DNA from: Planctomycetaceae bacterium
GTDB taxonomy: Bacteria; Planctomycetota; Planctomycetia; Pirellulales; Pirellulaceae
Assembly (NCBI GenBank): GCA_024642205.1
Contig: JAHEBQ010000035.1
Span: 1-63,958 of the forward strand
Direction: 5' to 3'
DNA length: 63,958 nucleotides
In this document: one piece after another, positions 55,939 to 63,958 of the stretch
How the letters are laid out: each line of letters begins with the position of its first letter
Position numbering within the stretch: the stretch's first letter is position 1
Program-made: the position numbers and the translations under genes
The notes under the pieces: model-generated
What the model was told of the DNA's origin: nothing
Databases searched by the model: none
What the model saw: only the letters and a program-made list of their open reading frames with translations

Positions 55939-56442
55939 TCAATCGCCACCATTGGGTTCCAACCGCATCAACGTGATGTCGTAGGACTCGCAATCGGCGT
56001 ATGTTCTGATTTGCCGGCCCACAGTTTTGAATCCGGACTTTGCATAGTACTCGGGTAGCGTATCACTGACACAATCGAGGAAGACCGGTTTTCCATGACT
56101 GCATTCGTTGATTGACTCCCGGATCGCGAACGCTGCCACTCCCCTGCCCTGGTGTTCCGGGTGCGTTGCCAAAGCCCGCAGCATTAACACCGCGCCCAGG
56201 TTCGAATAGTCGGGCCAATCATCAAGGTGTTCGTGACGCAGTGTCACGAGACCGACAATCACACCCGCCTGAGTCACCACGAAGTTCGCGTGTTCCGACT
56301 GCCAATGGGCGTATTCTGCAAACGACGTCCGGGAGATCCGCTGCCGAAATCCTCGCAATTGAAGCCAGTCACCGACCTGTTTGAGAACCAGATACGCTTC
56401 TTCCACTCGTGAGTCATCGAGTGCGGAAAACTCCAGATTCAT
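55939..56442 (-). CDS. GNAT family N-acetyltransferase
   Basis: The product is 167 residues, full length for the family. The N-terminal alpha/beta part includes the motif A block, LATHPEHQGRGVAAFAIRESI, with the acetyl-CoA-binding QGRGVA loop, then a motif-B-like YYAKSGFKTVGRQI end. Its ATG overlaps the stop of the YTV-protein gene by 1 bp (TGATG), so translation is coupled to it. The substrate is unknown. The coupling could mean it acts on the cell-wall protein or merely shares its transcript. Confidence 0.9.
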   Translation of the reverse strand: MNLEFSALDDSRVEEAYLVLKQVGDWLQLRGFRQRISRTSFAEYAHWQSEHANFVVTQAGVIVGLVTLRHEHLDDWPDYSNLGAVLMLRALATHPEHQGRGVAAFAIRESINECSHGKPVFLDCVSDTLPEYYAKSGFKTVGRQIRTYADCESYDITLMRLEPNGGD

Positions 56443-58130
56443 CAGGCGACTACGGATTTCCGTTGGGCCGTTTGGGTTTCATCAGAATCGGATTCATCCT
56501 TTCCCTTGTCGCCGTCAGTCGCTGGCTTATTGTCATTCGACCGGGGGCCATCGGCAGGAGTTCCGGATTTCGATTCCCGGGGTACCGGTGGGCGCTCCGC
56601 GGCTTGTTCATCGCCACTTTCGGAGGGCTCAACCTCGGGCTGGGCGGGCGGATCAACCTGGCCGGGAGTTTTCTCCTCAGCCGTTTCGGACTGAGTGCCA
56701 GCGGGGCGTGGAATGTCTCCGAGTTCTGTTCTGGAACCAGCTGCCGAGGTGTCAGGAACTTCGACTACCGACTTTCTCGCGGAAGTCTCGTCGAGGGTTT
56801 TCGGCTGTACCAGATTCAACTCACCTTGGTAACCCCGGCCGCTGGTTTCAGTGAGCTCAGGTTTTGTAGTCAGAACGCTTTTGGCAGTTTCCGTTGCGGG
56901 TATCCGTCTCGCCGTGGTACTGGAGGACGTCGAGATATTTTCGTTTGACAAAGACGGACTGATATCAGCTTCGGATTCGACCGGGACAGCAGGCCCGATT
57001 TCGTTTCCGCAGTCGTCGAGCGGAATCCGAAAAAGAACCGTCCTCGGAATGTCCTGCAGAACTTCGTACTCAACACGCTTTTGCACCGTGCGTGGCACCT
57101 CGACCTCTTTGGTTTCGGGGATCCAGCGAGGAACCTCCACCGTGTAAGGTTCAACCGTTTCGACTTTTTCGTATGTCGTCTCGGTGTATGGGACTTTCTT
57201 GACGATTACCTCATCTTTGTAGGTCGTCTCCGTGTACGGTATTTCTTCGACGACGACGGTTGTTTTGGGGATCCGGACCGTGACCGGGACTTTTCTGGTT
57301 TCGACTTGTTCAATGGTCCGTTGAATTTCAATCGGCACCCGCCGCGTTTCGGTCTGCTCAACAAAGCGCGTAACCTCAACCGGTTTCCTCGTTTCCGTCG
57401 TTTCGGGAACGTAGGACAATTCGCTGGATTCCTGAGGAATCAAGGTGGGGACAATGGAAGCAACCGGGGTAACTGTCAGTGGCGCAACCCAGTGAAATCC
57501 ACGCCGGCGATAAATCGTATAACCGGTTACTGGGTCCGTGTAGTAGCCGGCTTCGAGCCATTGCATTCGTGGACGTCGGCTTGGATCAGCCACGGTACTC
57601 AACTGCTGTACAATGGTATCCTGTTGAACATAATTGGTGCTGTTTTTCCAGACGGGTTTATAGCTGGTTGTTCTTTGTACTTCGACGAGTTGTTCCGTGA
57701 CCGGCTTTCGGACGACAACCGTTTCGTCACGCATTTGAGTTTCGACGATCGGTTTGCGTACGGTGTACGTTTCGTCGCGCATCTCCGTAACCGTTTCATA
57801 CGTCGTATGGGTGGTTTCCTGTTTTCGAAAGCGGGTTTCGACGATCGGCTTTCGTACCACCGTTCGTTCCTCGCGCTCGCTCGTCTTTTGGACCGGTTTG
57901 TATTCGGTCCTGTGGCGTTCGCGCGTTTCGGTTTGCCAGACTTTCTTGTAGGACGTGACGGTTTGTTTTTCCATGACCGTTTCGTCAACCCACTTGGTGA
58001 CTTTGACCGGTTTTTTTTCGTAGATGGTTCTTGGAACTGTCTTGTACGAGTGAACTTGCTGGGCCGAAATGGGCGCAACGATAATCATTGTCATCAACAA
58101 GACGAACGGTTTCGAAATACTGTTAAACAT
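56442..58130 (-). CDS. YTV-repeat cell-envelope protein
   Basis: ATG 58130 with AGGA upstream is chosen over an in-frame start at 58283, giving 562 residues with a signal peptide (FVLLMTMIIVAPISAQQ). Residues about 25-190 and 250-395 are tandem Val/Thr/Glu/Lys-rich repeats with Y-x-T-V-like motifs (YETVTEMRDETYTVRKPIV, YTETTYKDEVIVKKVPYTE), as in the YTV proteins linked to the planctomycete proteinaceous wall. Between lies a WLEAGYYTDPVTGY TIYRRRGFHW insert. The C-terminus is acidic, Pro/Glu/Asp-rich and unfolded-looking. A structural role in the cell envelope is inferred from the family. It is followed by a coupled GNAT gene. Confidence 0.88.
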   Translation of the reverse strand: MFNSISKPFVLLMTMIIVAPISAQQVHSYKTVPRTIYEKKPVKVTKWVDETVMEKQTVTSYKKVWQTETRERHRTEYKPVQKTSEREERTVVRKPIVETRFRKQETTHTTYETVTEMRDETYTVRKPIVETQMRDETVVVRKPVTEQLVEVQRTTSYKPVWKNSTNYVQQDTIVQQLSTVADPSRRPRMQWLEAGYYTDPVTGYTIYRRRGFHWVAPLTVTPVASIVPTLIPQESSELSYVPETTETRKPVEVTRFVEQTETRRVPIEIQRTIEQVETRKVPVTVRIPKTTVVVEEIPYTETTYKDEVIVKKVPYTETTYEKVETVEPYTVEVPRWIPETKEVEVPRTVQKRVEYEVLQDIPRTVLFRIPLDDCGNEIGPAVPVESEADISPSLSNENISTSSSTTARRIPATETAKSVLTTKPELTETSGRGYQGELNLVQPKTLDETSARKSVVEVPDTSAAGSRTELGDIPRPAGTQSETAEEKTPGQVDPPAQPEVEPSESGDEQAAERPPVPRESKSGTPADGPRSNDNKPATDGDKGKDESDSDETQTAQRKSVVA

Positions 58131-58742
58131 TTTATTATCCTGCAGCAGGCGAACACGAACTCGGAAACAGCGTGTGCCCAGACCAGTGTCCATCATAGGC
58201 ACAACGGACAGCAACCGCCAATTGATACAACAGCCGATCACGCCGCTTGTATCAAGTTTGACGAATTCACCAGTCGATGGCAAATAGCCTGCATCAAATT
58301 TGTGCCAGCTTTAACCTGCATTTTTCACGATTGGCTGCTGGCATGTTAAACCTTGCCGATTATTTCGCAAACTCGACCGGTTCCGGGCAGTAGAGGCGGA
58401 GCACATGAAAGCAAAACCCGCGAATCCCGGTTACTACGGTGTGCAATCCGGATGGCGTGCTGGTGCCTGCACGTCCAAAGCGGAAGACAAATACAGGCTC
58501 GATTCCTGGCCAGATCCAGGTTCCGGCGATGCCGGCCGCTCACGTCTCGTTCAATTACGCTTGCCTGCCATGTGCGATTCACAGGTTGGGTGATCCGATC
58601 CATATCAAATCTTTGTTTCTGTTCGTGAAACGAAGACAACGGAAAGGTGCATGGGGCTGACTGCGCACACTTTTTTTTGGTTTGGGATGTGTTACCTTGG
58701 ATGCGAGGGTGTCGAGGTCTTCATTCCCCGCCATGTGGAAAA
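58131..58742. other. Divergent intergenic region
   Basis: This 612-bp stretch should hold the promoter of the YTV gene on the minus strand and of the isomerase on the plus strand. No small ORF has both a start with ribosome site and a recognisable product. No clear operator or RNA gene was seen. Confidence 0.4.
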
Positions 58743-59570
58743 ATGAAATACGCAATTTGCAATGAGCTCTACGTTGACTGGCGGTTTGACGAAGCGTTTG
58801 CGCATGCCGCAGCGCTTGGTTATACCGGTGTTGAAATTGCGCCGTTTACGGTTGATTCCAATGTGTTTGAAATCTCAGCGGATCGCCGGAAGCAAATCCG
58901 CGAAACAGCTGAGGCCAACGGGTTGGAAGTGATCGGACTGCACTGGTTGTTGGCCAGAACCCAGGGTTTGCACCTGACGTCCCGCGACGCGGAGGTGCGA
59001 AGGCGGACGGTTCAATATCTTTGTGAATTGGCGAGGCTTTGTCGGGATCTGGGTGGATCCGTCATGGTATTTGGTTCACCTCCGCAACGAAACTTGCGAG
59101 ACGGCGTCACCGAGCAGCAGGGTTTTGAGTATGCGGTGGAAGTTTTCAAGTCGACATCGTCGACTCTCGAAGAATGTGGCGTGACCTTGGCACTGGAACC
59201 ACTCGGTCCTGAGGAAGGCAATTTCATGCTGACGGCTGAGTCTGCGATTGCGATTGCACAAGCGGTGGATTCACCCAACGTGAAATTGCATCTGGATGTC
59301 AAAGCGATGTCTACGGAGTCAAAACCAATTCCGGAAATTATTCGAAACAGCAAGGACTGGCTTGTTCATTTTCATGCCAACGATCCGAATCGACGGGGGC
59401 CGGGGATGGGCGAAGTCGACTTTGTGCCAATTTTTGCCGCCCTGAAGGAAGTCGGATACGACGGTTGGGTAAGTGTGGAAGTCTTCGACTATGAACCGGG
59501 CGTGGATTCACTGGCGGGCGAGAGCATTCGATACATGCAGCGCTTGCAAGACTCGCTCGGGATAAGTTGA
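58743..59570 (+). CDS. Sugar phosphate isomerase/epimerase (TIM barrel)
   Basis: ATG 58743 starts the family block KYAICNELYVDWRFDEAFAHAAALGYTGVEIAPF; the 275-residue product is a normal size. The AP-endonuclease-2-like TIM barrel has its metal ligands in LALEPLGPEEGNF (Glu), KLHLDVKAM (Asp), VHFHANDPNRRGPGMGEVDF (His) and VSVEVFDYEPG (Glu). Such enzymes isomerise or epimerise sugars or inositols with a divalent metal. The substrate is unknown; there are no sugar-catabolic partners next to it. Confidence 0.92.
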   Translation: MKYAICNELYVDWRFDEAFAHAAALGYTGVEIAPFTVDSNVFEISADRRKQIRETAEANGLEVIGLHWLLARTQGLHLTSRDAEVRRRTVQYLCELARLCRDLGGSVMVFGSPPQRNLRDGVTEQQGFEYAVEVFKSTSSTLEECGVTLALEPLGPEEGNFMLTAESAIAIAQAVDSPNVKLHLDVKAMSTESKPIPEIIRNSKDWLVHFHANDPNRRGPGMGEVDFVPIFAALKEVGYDGWVSVEVFDYEPGVDSLAGESIRYMQRLQDSLGIS

Positions 59571-59690
59571 GAGTTTGGCGGATGACTGTTGGACCGCCAG
59601 GGTCTTGCCATGATGTTGATTGTCCATGGTCGCCGTTCCCGATCGCCAGTAACCGGATAATAACAAATTCATTTCGCAAGAGCACGCAAG

Positions 59691-60218
59691 ATGGCCCGTA
59701 ACGTTGAGATCAAAGCCCAAATTCTGGCAGACCAATTTGACACACTTCGGCAGCGGGCAGGTGAAATCGCGACAGGCGGGCCGGTTTCTTTGGTCCAGAC
59801 GGACACTTTTTTTCACTCGAGGAAAGGTCGGTTGAAGCTCCGGGAGTTTGGCGATGGCTCGGCGGAATTGATCTACTATGAACGCCCCGATTTTGAAGGG
59901 CCAAAAACATCGTCCTATATTCGCACGAGTTGCCCGTCTCCCGCCAGGCTGAAGGAAACGCTGACCTGTGCCAATGGATTCCTGGGTGTCGTCAGGAAGG
60001 AACGAGAGGTGTTTTTTGTAAATCAAACGCGGGTTCATCTGGATCGAGTGGATGATCTGGGTACGTTCATGGAACTGGAAGTCGTGTTGGATGAATGCGA
60101 TTCTCCGCAATTGGGCGAGTCGATCGCGCGCGAGATCATGGCGCATCTCAATGTTGACCGTTCCCAATTGGTTTCCGGAGCGTACTTTGATTTGCTGGCT
60201 GGCCGGATCGGTGGATAA
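59691..60218 (+). CDS. CYTH-domain (class IV adenylate cyclase-like) protein
   Basis: The product is 175 residues, a complete CYTH fold. The N-terminal strand is RNVEIKAQI, the domain core includes QTDTFFHSRKGRLKLREFGDGSAELIYYERPD and RTRVHLDRVDDLGTFMELEVVLD, with the alternating Glu/Arg/Lys residues lining the tunnel that binds triphosphates. It could be an adenylate cyclase (CyaB-like) or a triphosphatase; sequence alone does not decide. It lies 120 bp after the isomerase gene and faces the ada gene. Confidence 0.93.
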   Translation: MARNVEIKAQILADQFDTLRQRAGEIATGGPVSLVQTDTFFHSRKGRLKLREFGDGSAELIYYERPDFEGPKTSSYIRTSCPSPARLKETLTCANGFLGVVRKEREVFFVNQTRVHLDRVDDLGTFMELEVVLDECDSPQLGESIAREIMAHLNVDRSQLVSGAYFDLLAGRIGG

Positions 60219-60297
60219 CCGTCGAAGTGTTTGCTTCGATCCAGGCGCTCGATATTCCGCGACAGGTTGTGAACCGGTTGAACCCAGGTCGAGTGGG

Positions 60298-61377
60298 TCA
60301 GGCGGCGGCAGGTTTTGACGATTCCAGTTCATGATTCAACAGCCATTGTTTTCTCCATAAGCCGCCGCCATAGCCGCTGAGCGTTCCATCGCTGCGGATC
60401 ACACGGTGACAGGGAATTAGAATCGCAAACCGATTGTCGCCGTTGGCGCGACCGACAGCTCGTTGGGCGGCGGGACGACCAATCTCGCTGGCCAGTTGGG
60501 CGTAGCTGATCGTTTCGCCATAGGGAATTTTCGAAAGACGATCCCAGACCCTGGTCTGAAATTCAGATCCGGGCGCCGAATACGAGACAGAAAAACCCGT
60601 TCGATCGCCGGCAAAGTACTCTTTCAATTCAAGTTCCAGTTGGCTGATCAGATCATTGGTACCCGGAGCAAAGACGGTCTGGTAGATTTTCTGGACCCGT
60701 GTTAACTGGGTTTCCAGCATCCGGCGGTCAGCAAATTCCAACAGGCAGATGTTGGCGTCGGTAGCCGCCACGACCATTGGCCCCAGCGGTGTGAGGATGC
60801 GGTTCATGAGTATCGGTTGGGCTGCAAACCTGGACTTCGTTGGTGGCTGGCCGAACCAGTTCTTGAATGCTTCGCGAAAACCGCTGATCGACTCGTAACC
60901 ATTGGCGAGGGCCGCTCCGATCGTATCGGAATTCCCGGTACTGATCTGTCCCATGGCGTTTGCCAGACGCCGCGTCCGGAGATACGCATGAAACGTCATC
61001 CCGTGATGCTGCTTGAACCACCGCCTGACGCGGGACGGTTCAATATTGCATGTCCGTAGTTCCGTATCGGTCCATCGCCGGTTGGGCTCTGATTCGACTT
61101 GTTCGAGCAAGTCTCGGAGCCACTCGGGGGCGACGCCAAAGACTTCCAGGGGATGGCATCGCTTGCAGGGTCGAAAACCGGCCGAGAGTGCATCCAACGC
61201 GGTCCGATAGAAATCGACGTTGTCCGCTTTTGGTTTCCGAGCCGGGCAGGTCGGTCGGCAAAAAATGCCTGTTGTTTTCACCCCAACAAAAAACTGACCC
61301 TCGTACTCCGAGTCACGATCACACAAGGCCCGGTACATCGTATCGGGCGAAAGCAAATTGAGTGTTGTAGTTTTCAT
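60298..61377 (-). CDS. ada: Ada: methyl-DNA-phosphotriester / O6-methylguanine repair protein and AraC-type regulator
   Basis: Starting at ATG 61377 the product has 359 residues, close to E. coli Ada (354). The N-terminal zinc domain has the four Cys at 40, 44, 71 and 74 (FCRPTCPARKP, FRPCKRCHP), Cys40 being the phosphotriester methyl acceptor. An AraC-type helix-turn-helix follows (about 110-185: RVRRWFKQHHGMTFHAYLR, SISGFREAFKNWFGQPP). The C-terminal domain has the active site IPCHRVI with Cys323. It repairs O6-methylguanine by suicidal transfer and, when methylated, activates the alkylation response. No alkA/alkB-like gene lies in the window, so its regulon is elsewhere. Confidence 0.95.
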   Translation of the reverse strand: MKTTTLNLLSPDTMYRALCDRDSEYEGQFFVGVKTTGIFCRPTCPARKPKADNVDFYRTALDALSAGFRPCKRCHPLEVFGVAPEWLRDLLEQVESEPNRRWTDTELRTCNIEPSRVRRWFKQHHGMTFHAYLRTRRLANAMGQISTGNSDTIGAALANGYESISGFREAFKNWFGQPPTKSRFAAQPILMNRILTPLGPMVVAATDANICLLEFADRRMLETQLTRVQKIYQTVFAPGTNDLISQLELELKEYFAGDRTGFSVSYSAPGSEFQTRVWDRLSKIPYGETISYAQLASEIGRPAAQRAVGRANGDNRFAILIPCHRVIRSDGTLSGYGGGLWRKQWLLNHELESSKPAAA

Positions 61378-61688
61378 GAACAGCATTCTAGGTTCCAGCC
61401 CGGATCTTGCGACCGAAAAATGAACATGGAACTTGGTTTCAGGAATTCATCCATTGCCGCGCTTCTGTTGCCGAAGACTGTGTTCAATCACCTTGGAAAT
61501 TGTTGGTGACCAGGGGCGAAACACAAAAAGTCACGGGAAGCAGGGCCGTGTTTTGTTTTCTGGTTTTTGGTTCGAATCATCTTGATCCAGCGACACGCTT
61601 GCGAGCGCTTCCCGCCAGCGTTAACTTGATGCATTCACCCGGGAGTAGCCGCCACTTCCAATCTCTTTCCTAAAACAGGAACGTCGAC

Positions 61689-62459
61689 ATGTCATTCGAG
61701 GAAGAAAAACAACGAAAAGGCCTGTTCATTGCGATCGACGCCAACATTGGAGCCGGAAAGACAAATGCTTGTCATGCGATTGCTTCCGCTGCGATGGCGG
61801 CGGGGTATCCGACTCGGGTTATGGAAGAGCCCACTCACCATCCGAAGTTCAACCACTTCTTGCAACGATATTATCAGGATCTGCAAAGTGGAAACAATAC
61901 GGGTGGCGGTTTTGCCATGCAAATGTTCATGCTCTGTCAACGTTATGAGCAACATCGGTTGGCCGTTGAAATGGCGTGGGGTGACAAGGGGATTGTGGTT
62001 GTCCAGGATCGGCCGATTTATGGCGACACCGTTTTTGCAACCACCGCAATGGAACGCGGCTTCATGACGCCCGAAGAATACCAACTGTACGTCGACGTTT
62101 ATCGAAATATGAGCCGCGACGTGATGCCGCCGGATATATTTGTATACCTCGATGTTTCGCCCGCCGAGTGCTACGATCGAATGCACTCGCGCGGGCGCGA
62201 ACAGGAAGAGGGAGTGCCTTTGGATTATCTTCAGGAGCTTTACGATAACTATCAAAAACTACTCGGCGAGATGCGTCGTCGCGGCGTTCGTGTTTTGAAA
62301 GTCGATTGGAGTGGATTCGGACCGCCGGTAGAAATCTGGAAGAAGATCAAAAGCCTGGTTCATCAGCACGATCAGTGGTACGAACAGTTGGCGTTTTCAC
62401 TGGCCAAAGAGCCCCGTGTGCCGATCACACCCGGGACAAATCCCACCAAAGATTTCTAG
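61689..62459 (+). CDS. Deoxynucleoside kinase
   Basis: An AGGA site precedes ATG 61689. The 256-residue product has the dNK fold: P-loop DANIGAGKT (about 18-26), FAMQMFMLCQRYEQH, the DRY/ERS-type motif QDRPIYGDTVF and the LID region RGREQEEGVPLDYLQELYD. These enzymes phosphorylate deoxyadenosine, deoxyguanosine or deoxycytidine for DNA precursor salvage. It is monocistronic. With thymidine kinase at 16305 the organism can salvage several deoxynucleosides. Confidence 0.92.
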   Translation: MSFEEEKQRKGLFIAIDANIGAGKTNACHAIASAAMAAGYPTRVMEEPTHHPKFNHFLQRYYQDLQSGNNTGGGFAMQMFMLCQRYEQHRLAVEMAWGDKGIVVVQDRPIYGDTVFATTAMERGFMTPEEYQLYVDVYRNMSRDVMPPDIFVYLDVSPAECYDRMHSRGREQEEGVPLDYLQELYDNYQKLLGEMRRRGVRVLKVDWSGFGPPVEIWKKIKSLVHQHDQWYEQLAFSLAKEPRVPITPGTNPTKDF

Positions 62460-63019
62460 GTAACGCTTTGGTTGAAGCGATCAGCTCGTTGGAAAGACCA
62501 GGGCTGCTTGTGTTTTTAACTTGAGCGGTCAACGTCAAGAACCAGGGGACGTCGCGGATTGACATTGGGTACGTTGGTGGGAAATGACACTTGCCGTGCT
62601 GGTTGACTCACTCCGTTTTAAACCTCAAATTTTGGCATATGGATTATTGAGAATCTGCGAGGAATTGTCTTCCGTGAATCATTAACAGTCCTTCCTGGAA
62701 CCTGCCAATCACCTGCAATCGGATTTTAATACAGCTTGGAACTTTCGGTAGCCGAGTTTCAGCACATTTTTCCCTCGGTCATGTTGTCGGATCGATCAGT
62801 CGCCAATCTTGTCGTCAGGTCGATGCAAATGACCTCAAACTGATTGCGCATTCAACTGGCTTTCGATTGGGTGTATTCTCCACGAATCTTGCCATGTCGC
62901 GAAGAGACAGTCGATTCCAGGTTGCCCGGCCCTCGTTCAAGCCTTTGGCATGGTGGTTGCTACATGGGAATTCGGAAAAGCAAAGATGCTTTTAACGGCT
63001 GACCCTCTCGGAGCAAATA
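62460..63019. other. Intergenic stretch
   Basis: This 560-bp stretch has no supportable gene. It should contain the promoter of the secreted protein at 63020; the stretch near 62620-62760 is AT-rich. No hairpin terminator was seen after the kinase. Confidence 0.35.
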
Positions 63020-63673
63020 ATGACCGATTCAATCAAAACGTTGACCTCGCTTTTCACGTTGGTTGTCAGCATTGCGTTTACAACGCATGTCCGAGCCGAC
63101 GAATACAATCACATCGATCAACTCGCCGTGAAGATTCAACGAACCGCACGGAAACTGCTTCGAGAAACCGTTCATTTTCGTCACACCCCCGAGTACTGGC
63201 ATCTCGTTAACGACACCAATGAAATGTATCGACTCGCAACTCACGTCCACGAAGTCACGCACTTTGAAGGCAACCTGGCTCACCTGCAATGCGACGTTGA
63301 CGAGCTGGATCGACAGTTTCATCACGTCGAACAACTTCTGGATCGAATCGACCATGACGCGCTGTACGGAGGTGGGCATATCCATGGCAACACGTCACAT
63401 GTCAAACGAATGCTGATTTCAATTGAAGAATCAATCCACCACATGAGAAGTGATCTTCAGAGTATTCGAGATCAGGCGGCTGTTAGTCGCTCTGTTCGAA
63501 CTCAGCCTGTTCCGGGTCCTGTCCATGGAGGAATCTACGAGAGCCATGGGAGAAGCCGGTACGGGCATGGCGGAAGTGGTTCAACCGTAAGTTCGGGTGG
63601 TTACGGATCAAGGATCGGTGGATTTGGGTTCTCTTTCGGAGGAGGGAGTTCCAGAATCAACATCCGGTTCTAG
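63020..63673 (+). CDS. Secreted coiled-coil protein with Gly-rich tail
   Basis: A GGAG site at 63010-63013 sits 6 bases before ATG 63020. The 217-residue product has a signal peptide ending THVRA, a helical His-rich body (about 28-150: HIDQLAVKIQRTARKLLRE, VHEVTHFEGNLAHLQCDVDELDRQ) and a Gly/Ser/Tyr/Arg-rich tail (from about 165: GGIYESHGRSRYGHGGSGS) ending in RINIRF. It resembles small planctomycete secreted proteins without a named family. One Cys and about fifteen His suggest metal contact, but no motif proves it. A terminator follows. Confidence 0.8.
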   Translation: MTDSIKTLTSLFTLVVSIAFTTHVRADEYNHIDQLAVKIQRTARKLLRETVHFRHTPEYWHLVNDTNEMYRLATHVHEVTHFEGNLAHLQCDVDELDRQFHHVEQLLDRIDHDALYGGGHIHGNTSHVKRMLISIEESIHHMRSDLQSIRDQAAVSRSVRTQPVPGPVHGGIYESHGRSRYGHGGSGSTVSSGGYGSRIGGFGFSFGGGSSRINIRF

Positions 63674-63701
63674 AATTTACGCTTTCGAGTCACCGAAAAC
63701 G

Positions 63702-63731
63702 AAGCACCGCGGTTCAGACGCGGTGCTTTTA
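63702..63731 (+). terminator. Rho-independent terminator
   Basis: AAGCACCGC (63702-63710) pairs with GCGGTGCTT (63720-63728) around a 9-base loop, followed by TT. It sits about 30 bp after the secreted-protein gene. The 227 bases that remain to the window end hold no supportable gene. Confidence 0.88.
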
Positions 63732-63958
63732 ACCTGCGCACTGTCGAGCGCGGCCCAAAGAGTTTTCCTGGTGACCCATAAGCGGCTCCGGACAAAAAAT
63801 TCGATTCCGCTTTCCGGTCGTGACATTTCCGGGCCAATACGATAATGCCATTTTCGGGAACGGGTTTATTTTTCGGGATCGCTGCGGATTGTCATGTTTT
63901 TGAAAAAAAACTGCGTACCCTTCACCATTTCCGACGTATGTTTCCGATGGCGCGTGTT

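Noticed and set aside
56500..58050. Repetitive DNA that might be taken for a CRISPR or tandem array
   Set aside because: The repetition is in the protein (Val/Thr/Glu codons) and irregular at DNA level, with no unique spacers.
57081..58349. Plus-strand 422-codon opening
   Set aside because: Antisense to the YTV-repeat gene; the repeats create a long open frame on the opposite strand.
1..63958. Mobile elements, phage genes, CRISPR array, defence system
   Set aside because: No transposase, integrase, capsid, Cas or restriction gene was recognised; the pseudogene near 2 kb shows no insertion-element ends.

Overview
The window looks like a chromosomal segment of a planctomycete, most likely a member of the Pirellulaceae (Rhodopirellula/Blastopirellula type). 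Lineage-typical content supports this: two DUF1501 proteins, a DUF1549/DUF1553 cytochrome-like protein, a c-type cytochrome/WD40 fusion, PPC-domain and YTV-repeat envelope proteins, a PQQ-propeller protein with a planctomycete-style N-terminus, and two-copy ExbD clusters. No transposase, integrase, phage gene or CRISPR array was seen, so this reads as ordinary chromosome with family-specific operons.

Layout. 1-2.9 kb: the 3' part of a DUF1501 gene, a decayed stretch carrying the C-terminal part of an NTP/NDP-exchanger-like transporter, and a small unknown gene. 3.1-11.9 kb (minus): DUF1501, PPC protein, DUF1549/DUF1553 protein and cytochrome-WD40-coiled-coil protein, a secreted module. 12.4-16.9 kb: a secreted unknown, a TolC-family outer-membrane lipoprotein, and a TK1-type thymidine kinase without the usual zinc cysteines. 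17.5-21.9 kb: a manganese/zinc ABC uptake operon whose permease carries a fused DtxR repressor plus FeoA-like domain, divergent from a separate MntR-like repressor; a perfect 22-bp palindrome with an MntR-type core lies between them. 22-27.1 kb: a predicted pseudokinase and a ribose-type sugar ABC transporter. 27.3-28 kb: an RDD protein and tRNA-Phe with its terminator.

28.6-41.6 kb is one long co-directional block: a secreted alpha/alpha-toroid repeat protein, a single-TM TonB-like protein, a TolQ/ExbB motor protein, two ExbD proteins, a giant TPR/PQQ-propeller membrane protein, a TPR plus oligopeptide-binding protein with no permease, and a secreted unknown. Together they suggest a proton-driven envelope machine. 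42-45.8 kb: a membrane unknown, a CBS-domain protein, and a half-size PqiA with an MCE (PqiB-like) protein for inter-membrane lipid traffic.

45.9-54.2 kb (minus) is a three-gene cassette: a YqiJ/NfeD-like OB-fold membrane protein, a flotillin and a 1797-residue AAA+ ATPase. The flotillin and YqiJ genes overlap by 8 bp; a membrane-microdomain function with ATPase remodelling is likely. 54.6-63.7 kb: an MFS transporter, a YTV-repeat envelope protein coupled to a GNAT acetyltransferase, a sugar isomerase-like TIM barrel, a CYTH protein, Ada, a deoxynucleoside kinase, and a secreted Gly/His-rich protein followed by a clear terminator.

All calls come from reading translated sequence and motifs; no database search or structure prediction was run.
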